From NCBI GenBank assembly GCA_023701085.1, contig JAMPXR010000209.1, positions 1-5,312 of the forward strand: 5,312 bases of DNA, written 5' to 3'. Made by a program: the position numbers and the translations under genes. This DNA is from Ramlibacter sp. (GTDB lineage Bacteria > Pseudomonadota > Gammaproteobacteria > Burkholderiales > Burkholderiaceae_C). Under the pieces are notes generated by a model that had not been told where the DNA came from, did not search any database, and worked only from the letters and a program-made list of their open reading frames with translations. This document shows positions 1 through 5,312 of the stretch, piece by piece (the first letter of the stretch is position 1; each line of letters opens with the position of its first letter).

Positions 1-974
1 AGCCGGAACACCTGGCAGTTCGGGTCCGTGATGCCGTAGCGCTCCTTCATCAGCCGCGCCCACAGCCGGCGGCAAGCCCTGAACTTGCAGATGTCCTCGA
101 AGAAGCGATTGTGGTTGGGCGTCATCAGGAAGGAGATCTTCGATGCCACCTTCTCGACCGCCACGCCCATGCGCTGCACCTGGTCCAGGTACGCGAGCCC
201 GATCGCCAGGGTGAACGCGCCCTCGTGCACCGTGTTGGCCCCGGCCTCGCAGATGTGGTAGCCGCCGACGTTGATCGTCCAGTATTCGGGCACGTGCTGG
301 GCGCAATACAGCAGGGTGTCGGCGGCCAGGCGCATGCCGGCTTCGATCGGGAAGATGTAGTTGCCCCGCGCGATGTACTCCTTGAGCACGTCGTTCTGCA
401 TCCCGCCGCGCAACCGGGACAGGTCCGCGCCCTGCTTGCGCGCCAGCGCGAGGTGCATGGCGATGGTGACGACCGCCTGGGCGTTGGACACCGAATAGAC
501 GTAGACCTTGTCCATCGGGATGCCGTCGAACATCACCTCCCAGTCGCGCAGCGAGGCGAGGCTCATGCCGACCTTGCCCACTTCGCCCGCCGCCTGCGCG
601 TCGTCGGGGTCGTAGCCCAGTTGCGTCGGCAGGTCGAAGGCCAGGCTCAGTTCAGTCTGGCCGGCCGCCAGCAGGTTCTTGAACAGGACGTTGGTTTCCT
701 GGGCGCTGGAGAAGCCAGCGTACTGGCCGATGCGCCACGGCACGTCGCGGTACATGGTTGCCGTGTTCCCGCGCGTGAACGGGAAGCTGCCGGGATAGGC
801 TAGGTCGCGCAGGTAGTCGAACCCCTGCTGCTCCAGGTCGGCCGGCGTGTAGACCGGCTTGACTTCGAGCCCGAAGTCGGTGCGCCAGTGACGATCCCCG
901 TCGCGCTCCAGTTCGGCACCATGCACTTGCCGCCATTCCTGCTCCGCGGCGCGGATCTGCTCGTTGTCGCTCAT
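1..974 (-). CDS. B12-dependent acyl-CoA mutase large subunit, catalytically intact type (3' part beyond the window)
   Basis: This is the N-terminal 324 residues of a methylmalonyl-CoA mutase family large subunit. About 560 residues is usual when the B12 domain is a separate protein, so roughly 235 are missing off the left edge. Visible family motifs are FTRGNTATMYR (66-76), QYAGFSSAQETN (84-95), LAFDLPT (111-117), GGMQNDVLKEY (190-200) and GGYHICEAGA (237-246). Aligned without gaps to Propionibacterium MutB (offset 4, numbering recalled), Tyr85, Gln193, Arg203, Tyr239 and His240 match Tyr89, Gln197, Arg207, Tyr243 and His244. Known family chemistry makes these the rearrangement and carboxylate-binding residues. 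The CoA-binding Arg82, Arg87 and Arg283 are instead Val78, Gly83 and Lys279. The ATG lies 4 bases after the B12-subunit stop, with an AAAGGG ribosome site upstream. A CoA ester with a free carboxylate is the inferred substrate; its identity is not known. It would need the neighbouring small subunit for cobalamin. Family certain, specificity open. Confidence 0.93.
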   Translation of the reverse strand, partial: MSDNEQIRAAEQEWRQVHGAELERDGDRHWRTDFGLEVKPVYTPADLEQQGFDYLRDLAYPGSFPFTRGNTATMYRDVPWRIGQYAGFSSAQETNVLFKNLLAAGQTELSLAFDLPTQLGYDPDDAQAAGEVGKVGMSLASLRDWEVMFDGIPMDKVYVYSVSNAQAVVTIAMHLALARKQGADLSRLRGGMQNDVLKEYIARGNYIFPIEAGMRLAADTLLYCAQHVPEYWTINVGGYHICEAGANTVHEGAFTLAIGLAYLDQVQRMGVAVEKVASKISFLMTPNHNRFFEDICKFRACRRLWARLMKERYGITDPNCQVFR

Positions 975-978
975 GTCG

Positions 979-1413
979 TTACCCTTTCTGGCCTGCGGTT
1001 TGCGCCGTCACCGCGTGCCGGCGGCGCGCGGCTTCCCGGATGAAGCCTGAAATCTCGTCCAGCGCCGTCCCGCCCTTGAACACGCGCGCCACGCCGGCCT
1101 CGGTCAGCAACGGGATGTCCTTGTTCGGGATGACGCCCCCAACGACGACCGAGACGTCGGCCAGCCCCGCCTCGCGCAGCTTCGCGGCCACCTTGGGTAC
1201 GACCTCCTTGTGCGCGCCGCACAGGGAGCTCAGGCCGACGACGTCGACCTGCTCCTCAACCGCCGCCTGCACGATCTGGTCGACACTGTTGTAGTGCCCG
1301 AGGTAGATCACTTCCATGCCCGCGTCGCGCAGCGTCTGCGCCACGAGACGGATGCCGGCCTGGTGGCCGTCGAGGCCGGCCTTGGCCACCAATACACGCG
1401 CCTTGCGTTCCAT
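979..1413 (-). CDS. B12-binding small subunit of acyl-CoA mutase
   Basis: This 144-residue protein is a stand-alone cobalamin-binding domain of the methylmalonyl-CoA mutase C-terminal type. It carries the base-off/His-on signature: Lys11, then Asp15-x-His17-x-x-Gly20 in KAGLDGHQAG, with His17 expected to be the lower cobalt ligand. A Ser62-x-Leu64 motif follows (GLSSLCGAH), then the Gly92-Gly93 turn (VVVGGVIP). The length is close to small subunits of heteromeric mutases such as 2-hydroxyisobutyryl-CoA mutase HcmB (about 136 residues). A longer reading from 1446 would add 11 residues inside the upstream gene. The start at 1413 is preferred because AAGGAG lies 6 bases before it and family members begin close to the K-A-R-V-L-V strand. 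It is the only B12 subunit visible and sits between two different large subunits, so it may serve both. The last 15 or so residues look like an unstructured tail. Confidence 0.95.
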   Translation of the reverse strand: MERKARVLVAKAGLDGHQAGIRLVAQTLRDAGMEVIYLGHYNSVDQIVQAAVEEQVDVVGLSSLCGAHKEVVPKVAAKLREAGLADVSVVVGGVIPNKDIPLLTEAGVARVFKGGTALDEISGFIREAARRRHAVTAQTAGQKG

Positions 1414-1419
1414 CGTTCG

Positions 1420-1425
1420 CTCCTT
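1420..1425 (-). promoter_or_regulatory. Ribosome binding site of the B12 subunit, overlapping the stop of the upstream gene
   Basis: AAGGAG on the minus strand lies 6 bases before the ATG at 1413. It shares bases with the TAA stop of the preceding mutase subunit (1424-1426). It decides the start of the small subunit and implies that a ribosome ending on the large subunit can restart directly on the small one, which would help keep their amounts matched. Confidence 0.8.
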
Positions 1426-3106
1426 ACCAGGGCAGCCTGTAGCCACCGAAGACGTCCTTCATGGCAGCGGCAATCTCGCCGCTGGTCGCCCCAACGCGCA
1501 CGGCCTCGATGATCGGGAAGATCATGTTCGAGTCCTCGCCGGCGGGCTGCGCAGCCACCCGCCGCACCTTGTCCAGCGCGCTGGCCAGCGCCGCTTGGTC
1601 ACGCCGCTCCTTGTAGGCGCGCAGCGCCTTGATGCGTTCGTCCACCACCGCCGCCGGCGCCGGAAGGTAGAAGTCCTCCCGCTCCGTCGCGTTTTCCGGC
1701 GGATAGATGTTCAGCCCCAGCGACAGCTTCTCACCGGAGGTGACCCGCTCGACGTGGCGCGTGCCGGCCTCCAGGATCTTCTTGGCCGCGTACCCGTTCT
1801 TCACGGCCTCGACCATGCCACCCATGGCTTCGATGCGCTCCAGTTCCGCATGCGCGCGCTGTTCGACCTCGTGCGTGAGCACTTCTACTGCGTAGGAGCC
1901 GCCGAGGGGGTCGACGATGTCGCACACGCCGGTCTCGAACTGCACCAGTTGCACGCTGCGCAAGGCGGTGATGCTCGCCTCCTCGCTGGGAATGCCAAGT
2001 GGCTCGTCGTAGGTCTTGGGCGTCGCCGACTGGATGCCGGCGAAGGCCATCGCGAGGCACGCGATCGCGCCACGCGCTACGTTCATGTCACGAGAATCCT
2101 GGATAAGGTCCAGCCCGCCGGTGGACACGCGCACCCACGGCGCCATCGACTCCGCCTTCTTCGCGCCGTAGCGGTCGCGCATCAGCCCGGACCACAGCCG
2201 CCGCGCGGCCCGCCACTTGGCCACCTCGCAGAGGAAATCGCGATGGTTGACGCAGCCGAGGAAGGAGATGCGCGCCGCCACGTCGTCGATGTCGTAGCCG
2301 CGCTCCAGCGCCGCGCGGATGTAGGCAGTGCCGGTGGCCATGCCGAAGGCCAGCTGGTGGGCTTCGTCACAGGCCGATTCCTCGTACTGCAGGCAGCAAA
2401 GGTTGGACACGCGCGCCTTGGGCATGTGGCGGATGCCGAAGGTGATCACGTCGGTGGCCAGCCGCACCGACGGGTCCGGGGGGTAGATGAACTGGCTGTC
2501 GGTGAGGAAACCTTTGATGATGTCGTTCTGGAAGAAGCCCAGCGTGTCGGCCCAGGCAATGCCGCGCCGCTCGGCCAGCACGCACATCATCGCGACCCAG
2601 ACCACCGCCAGCGGGTTGTTCACCCAGGCCACCGAGATCTTGCTGATGTCGATCGACTCCAGCACCGCTTCCAGGTCGTCCAGCGTGGAAAGGGACAGGC
2701 CGGTCTTGCCGACATCGTCGTAGGCCAGGGGATGGTCGCAGTCGTATCCCTGGATGGTCGGCAGGTCGAAGGCCAGATGCAGGGCCTTGCTGCCCTTGGC
2801 CTGCAAGAGTTTGAACAGGGCATTCGTCTCCTGCGGCGTGGAAAACCCCATGTACTGGGCCGAGAGGTAATGCTCGGTCCGGTACATCGTCGGCGTGATC
2901 CCGCGCGTGAAAGGTGCCTCCCCGGGAAAGCCCAGGCTCTTGCGGTAGTCGAAGCCGATCTTCTCCAGGTCGAGCGGCGTGTACAGCCGCTGGTAGGGGA
3001 TGCCCGAATCGGAGGTGAACTCCGGCTTGCGTTCATGGGCGAACTGGTCGGCGTGGCGTTCTTCCCACGCGCGCAGTTCGTTCTCGATGTCGTTCAAGGA
3101 CTGCAT
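1424..3106 (-). CDS. Methylmalonyl-CoA mutase superfamily large subunit with degenerate active site
   Basis: The 560-residue length is that of a complete large subunit lacking the B12 domain (HcmA is about 562). Family motifs run in order: FTRGITPTMYR (66-76), QYMGFSTPQETN (84-95), LAFDLPT (111-117), FFQNDIIKGF (191-200), ARISFLG (278-284), VAKWRAARRLW (295-305), DPLGGSYAVE (399-408). A gapless alignment to Propionibacterium MutB (offset 4, recalled numbering) keeps Tyr89 (Tyr85), Gln197 (Gln193) and Arg283 (Arg279). It replaces Arg82 by Glu78, Arg87 by Ala83, Ser114 by His110, Arg207 by Asp203, Tyr243 by Leu239 and the catalytic His244 by Gln240. The usual GYH segment reads CLQYEES. The frame is intact and codon use normal, so it is not a pseudogene. 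It may be a non-catalytic partner, as MutA is to MutB, or a mutase with altered chemistry. The ATG at 3106 has AGAGG 6 bases upstream. Family certain; activity uncertain. Confidence 0.93.
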   Translation of the reverse strand: MQSLNDIENELRAWEERHADQFAHERKPEFTSDSGIPYQRLYTPLDLEKIGFDYRKSLGFPGEAPFTRGITPTMYRTEHYLSAQYMGFSTPQETNALFKLLQAKGSKALHLAFDLPTIQGYDCDHPLAYDDVGKTGLSLSTLDDLEAVLESIDISKISVAWVNNPLAVVWVAMMCVLAERRGIAWADTLGFFQNDIIKGFLTDSQFIYPPDPSVRLATDVITFGIRHMPKARVSNLCCLQYEESACDEAHQLAFGMATGTAYIRAALERGYDIDDVAARISFLGCVNHRDFLCEVAKWRAARRLWSGLMRDRYGAKKAESMAPWVRVSTGGLDLIQDSRDMNVARGAIACLAMAFAGIQSATPKTYDEPLGIPSEEASITALRSVQLVQFETGVCDIVDPLGGSYAVEVLTHEVEQRAHAELERIEAMGGMVEAVKNGYAAKKILEAGTRHVERVTSGEKLSLGLNIYPPENATEREDFYLPAPAAVVDERIKALRAYKERRDQAALASALDKVRRVAAQPAGEDSNMIFPIIEAVRVGATSGEIAAAMKDVFGGYRLPW

Positions 3107-3146
3107 AGGCGGCCTCTGTCCTGTTGGGGTTGCAAGGGTTGGCGGG

Positions 3147-4949
3147 TCACGCGGTGAAGATCCGCTCCGGGTCGAAGAGTCTCAAGGTCGCGAGTTCCTG
3201 CTGGGTGATCGGATCGTGGCTCACGAGTGCAGCGGGCGGATCGATCGACCAGCCGCAGGAGGAGGCGAGGTCTTTCGCGACCTGGTCCGGCGAGCCGGGT
3301 CTCCTGGGGGCGACGAGACGCGCCAGCTTGAAAGGCGCGTCCGCTGCCGCCTTCTCGAACACGCCGAGCTGCGTCACCAGCGTGCGGACGTGGCGGCCCG
3401 ACGTGGTCACGTAAGGGACGGCGTCCACCAGCCGCCTGGGTGACGCCGTGCACAGGACCAGCAGCTCGCTCGCGCTGTTGCCCAGGTCGTTGGCGCCGCC
3501 CGAGCCGACAAGGAAGGAGCCGTCGGACTGGCGCGTCGAATTGATGTTCCCCTGCCGGTCGACCTGGCCGGCGCCGATCACGGCCAGGCAGCGGTTGGCG
3601 GAGCCGCCCGCGAGCAGGCCGAGCACGTTCACAAAGCCGGCATGCATCTTGTTGCTGAACATGTTGGCGACGCTGAACAAATACGGGTCGCCGAACCGGG
3701 GCGCATAGCCGAAGAAGCCGGCCTCCGCCATCAGTTCCACATCGACGCCATCGGCCTTGAGCGCCGACACGGCGAGCCAGGCGGCGAGATTGGCCACGCC
3801 AGCGCCGGCGAGAACGGTCTTGTGGCCCCGGCTGCGCACGCTGCGCATGATCTCGCGGGCCGCGACGATGATCATCGTCTCTGCGTCGCTGCTGGCCGCG
3901 TCGCGCGAAATGTCCGCGTGCCGGGCGGCAAGCACCGCGCGCCAGGCCTGGGGATGGAAGCTCGCCTGCAGTGCCTGGACGCGCTGCGTGCCCAGCTGCT
4001 CGACGTAGGCGGCGTGGTCGGGGCAATCGAGCACGTGGCGGGAGATCCATTCGTCCAGGGCAGCATCGGAACGGGTCGCATCCTTGAACGTGCGGCGGAA
4101 CTCGTAGTCCTCACCGTAGCCGCCGGCCTCGGGCAGGCCGAAGTTCGTCATGGGCTGCGGATGCGCTCCGAAGGGAGCGACGGACACGCTGCGCACGATG
4201 TGCCCGGGAATGCGCACGAGGTGAGCATGCTGCCGGATGAACTCGGTGGACACGAGTTTCTCCACCGTGAGCAGCACGCCGCCCTTGGCGGCGAAGGCGC
4301 CCCAGGCCTCCTCGCCGTAGGGACCGAGCAGGATCGCGTTGCCGCTGGCGTCGGCCGCGTAGGCGTGGACCACGGCGAGGTCGGGGCGCAAGGCCTGCAG
4401 CACGCCCACCGGCGCGCCATCGCGTGCGAACGGGTCGGCGACCTCACGGTAGCCGTTGGCCGCCGTGGCCAGGCCAGTGCCGCTCACCGATCGCGTGGGA
4501 ATGAACGGCAACCCCATGGCGCCTGCCATCAGCCGGGTAGTGATCGTGAGGTTGGTGACCTCTTCGAGCGCGATGCGTCCGGCTGTGACAGCCTCGCGGA
4601 ACACCCGGTTGGGGCCCGGAACGGGATAGGTATTGCCGCCGTAGGCGGCCGTGACGCGGTTCACCAGGTGGCCGTACACCATGATCAGGCCGGCTTCCAG
4701 CACCCCGGCGGAGATCAGGTGAAACTGCGGGTCCCGGCCCCAGAAACGGCGGATGATCTCGAAGGCGGCCGCATGCGCGCGCGCATGTCCGAATCCGGTG
4801 TAGAGGCTCATCCCCGGTTTCACCAGGGACGCAACAGCCTCCGACAGGGGCAGCACCTTGGCCGCGCCCTCATTGCGAGCCGGCTCCTCGTGCTGCCGCA
4901 GGATGGCATCGAAGACCTGTTGCGGGATCAATTCGCCGGAGGAGGACAT
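3147..4949 (-). CDS. Class I CoA-transferase, fused alpha and beta domains (glutaconate CoA-transferase-like)
   Basis: This 600-residue single chain resembles the two subunits of glutaconate-type CoA-transferases joined end to end, each with the class I fold. The alpha-like half (about 1-300) has GMSLYTGFGHARAHAAAFEI (46-65) and HAYAADASGNAILLG (195-209). The beta-like half (about 355-600) has KTVLAGAGVANLAAW (377-391), the MAEAG segment with Glu409 where the SENG catalytic glutamate is expected, GQVDRQGNIN (461-470) and GSGGANDLGNSAS (482-494). By family knowledge Glu409 would carry the CoA thioester intermediate, so the enzyme would move CoA from a donor such as acetyl- or succinyl-CoA to a carboxylic acid. 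A longer frame starts at 5015, but its 22 extra codons have low third-position GC and include the second operator-like site, so 4949 is preferred; neither start has a clear ribosome site. It is first in the operon, which suggests it activates the mutase substrate. A ring-cleaving CoA-ester hydrolase like IpdAB is a weaker alternative. Confidence 0.88.
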   Translation of the reverse strand: MSSSGELIPQQVFDAILRQHEEPARNEGAAKVLPLSEAVASLVKPGMSLYTGFGHARAHAAAFEIIRRFWGRDPQFHLISAGVLEAGLIMVYGHLVNRVTAAYGGNTYPVPGPNRVFREAVTAGRIALEEVTNLTITTRLMAGAMGLPFIPTRSVSGTGLATAANGYREVADPFARDGAPVGVLQALRPDLAVVHAYAADASGNAILLGPYGEEAWGAFAAKGGVLLTVEKLVSTEFIRQHAHLVRIPGHIVRSVSVAPFGAHPQPMTNFGLPEAGGYGEDYEFRRTFKDATRSDAALDEWISRHVLDCPDHAAYVEQLGTQRVQALQASFHPQAWRAVLAARHADISRDAASSDAETMIIVAAREIMRSVRSRGHKTVLAGAGVANLAAWLAVSALKADGVDVELMAEAGFFGYAPRFGDPYLFSVANMFSNKMHAGFVNVLGLLAGGSANRCLAVIGAGQVDRQGNINSTRQSDGSFLVGSGGANDLGNSASELLVLCTASPRRLVDAVPYVTTSGRHVRTLVTQLGVFEKAAADAPFKLARLVAPRRPGSPDQVAKDLASSCGWSIDPPAALVSHDPITQQELATLRLFDPERIFTA

Positions 4950-4979
4950 GGACGGATCGGATGAAGATTCGGTGGATTT

Positions 4980-4989
4980 ATGTACACAT
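4980..4989. promoter_or_regulatory. Second operator-like site (ATGTACACAT)
   Basis: It differs by one base from the perfect palindrome at 5057-5066, and the shared block extends to ATGTAYACATGA in both. Its centre lies 77 bp away. It would fall about 60 bases into the transcript, in the 5' leader if the transferase starts at 4949. A downstream auxiliary operator for looping or roadblock repression is the simplest reading. The regulator is not in the window. Confidence 0.5.
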
Positions 4990-5053
4990 GACAGTTCCGA
5001 CGGATCCCAAGTCATAGAGATACTGGCGAAGGCCGCATGGGCACATAGGGCTC

Positions 5054-5082
5054 AGTATGTATACATGATCGCTCATTGTCAA
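5054..5082 (-). promoter_or_regulatory. Sigma70-type promoter of the CoA-transferase/mutase operon
   Basis: On the minus strand there is a perfect -35 TTGACA (5077-5082), a 17-base spacer and a 4/6 -10 CATACT (5054-5059). Transcription would begin near 5047, about 32 bases before the 5015 ATG and 98 before the 4949 ATG. It is the only promoter-like sequence noticed for the operon, and the short gaps between genes leave no obvious room for internal ones. Confidence 0.65.
5057..5066. promoter_or_regulatory. Palindromic operator ATGTATACAT overlapping the -10 element
   Basis: A perfect 10-bp palindrome covers the end of the promoter spacer and the first half of the -10 hexamer, the classical place for a repressor. 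The core GTATAC with A/T flanks resembles operators of GntR-family regulators; MdcY, the malonate operon repressor of Acinetobacter, is recalled to bind ATTGTATACAAT. The GntR assignment is inference, since no regulator gene is visible. Confidence 0.55.
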
Positions 5083-5187
5083 GCGGCAAACGAGTTTGTC
5101 TGGCGTGCCGACGGGCGCGCTGGCGACGCTGGCCGAAGGCGCCCGCGTAGGAACCGCCTGCATGGGCTAAGCTCCGGCGAGACCTAG

Positions 5188-5312
5188 CAGGCTGTTGAAA
5201 TTCGCCCGATGGTAAACCTCTTAACCGCTGAGCCGTTGAGAGTGCAGGACTCAAGCCGGAGGGCGGGAATGCGTGGAGAGGACGACGTTCAAGAAGGGCT
5301 GTTCAGTTTCTC
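5188..5312 (+). mobile_element. Left end of an insertion sequence (IS1182/IS5-like), continuing beyond the window
   Basis: The stretch beginning CAGGCTGTTGAAATT resembles terminal inverted repeats recalled from IS1182/IS5-type elements, whose ends often read TTTCAACAGCCTG in the opposite direction. About 80 bases inside it a transposase-like reading frame begins. The four bases just outside, CTAG (5184-5187), are palindromic and could be a target duplication. The other end is outside the window, so the exact boundary (give or take about 4 bases) and any duplication cannot be confirmed. The element lies 105 bp beyond the -35 of the operon promoter, so that promoter is intact. Confidence 0.65.
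5269..5312 (+). CDS. Transposase N-terminus (partial, runs off the right edge)
   Basis: Only 14 residues are visible, starting MRGEDDVQEGLFSF. This matches the recalled opening of IS1182-type DDE transposases (M-R-G-x-D, then Q-x-x-x-F-S-Y/F). A GGAGGG ribosome site at 5258-5263 lies 5 bases before the ATG. It sits about 80 bases inside a terminal repeat-like sequence and is read away from the operon, which supports the call. Catalytic residues are outside the window, so family placement rests on this short start. Confidence 0.65.
   Translation, partial: MRGEDDVQEGLFSF

Noticed and set aside
111..803. 230-codon open frame on the plus strand
   Set aside because: It lies opposite the partial mutase subunit, which has unmistakable family motifs throughout.
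1316..3157. 613-codon open frame on the plus strand
   Set aside because: It is antisense to the mutase large subunit, is rich in Arg, His and Gly as expected of a GC-rich shadow frame, and resembles no protein family.
3642..4964. 440-codon open frame on the plus strand
   Set aside because: It is antisense to the CoA-transferase, whose frame carries clear conserved motifs; the composition here is that of a shadow.
5112..5145. Inverted repeat CGGGCGC / GCGCCCG with a 20-base loop
   Set aside because: There is no T-run after the stem, the loop is long, and such short GC palindromes are expected by chance at this composition, so it is not called a terminator.
5096..5170. Short plus-strand frame from a TTG, reading LSGVPTGALATLAEGARVGT before a stop
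   Set aside because: It looks protein-like and GC-rich in third positions, possibly a gene remnant, but it is only 24 codons with no ribosome site and no recognisable family.
4978..5254. Minus-strand small frames across the promoter region (61 and 80 codons)
   Set aside because: They overlap the promoter, the operator-like sites and, for the longer one, the IS end; they lack ribosome sites and show no conserved sequence.

Overview
The window is GC-rich bacterial DNA with strong GC preference at third codon positions. Gene content, codon use, a sigma70-like promoter and an IS element carrying a transposase that begins MRGEDDVQEGLF suggest a proteobacterium, perhaps a Burkholderiales-type betaproteobacterium. 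That placement is an inference and cannot be proven from the sequence alone.

Positions 1 to about 5050 hold one tightly packed operon read from right to left (minus strand). In order of transcription it contains: (i) a single-chain class I CoA-transferase with fused alpha and beta domains (3147-4949); (ii) a 560-residue large subunit of the B12-dependent methylmalonyl-CoA mutase superfamily in which most substrate- and CoA-contacting residues are replaced (1424-3106); (iii) a 144-residue B12-binding small subunit (979-1413); (iv) a second, different mutase large subunit that keeps the catalytic residues and runs off the left edge (1-974). The gaps are 40, 10 and 4 bases, so co-transcription and translational coupling are likely.

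Upstream of the operon (5054-5082) is a good sigma70-type promoter. The perfect palindrome ATGTATACAT overlaps the spacer and -10 element, and a near-identical copy (ATGTACACAT) lies 77 bp further into the transcript. This looks like a two-site operator for an unidentified repressor. From about 5188 to the right edge is the left end of an insertion sequence whose transposase is read on the plus strand, away from the operon.

Proposed working: the transferase activates a carboxylic acid to its CoA thioester, and the mutase rearranges its carbon skeleton. The unusual part is the mutase: one B12 subunit sits between two divergent large subunits, one catalytically intact and the other apparently degenerate. 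The substrate is not known. The retained equivalent of Arg207 in the intact subunit points to an acyl-CoA with a free carboxylate, such as a substituted succinyl- or malonyl-CoA.
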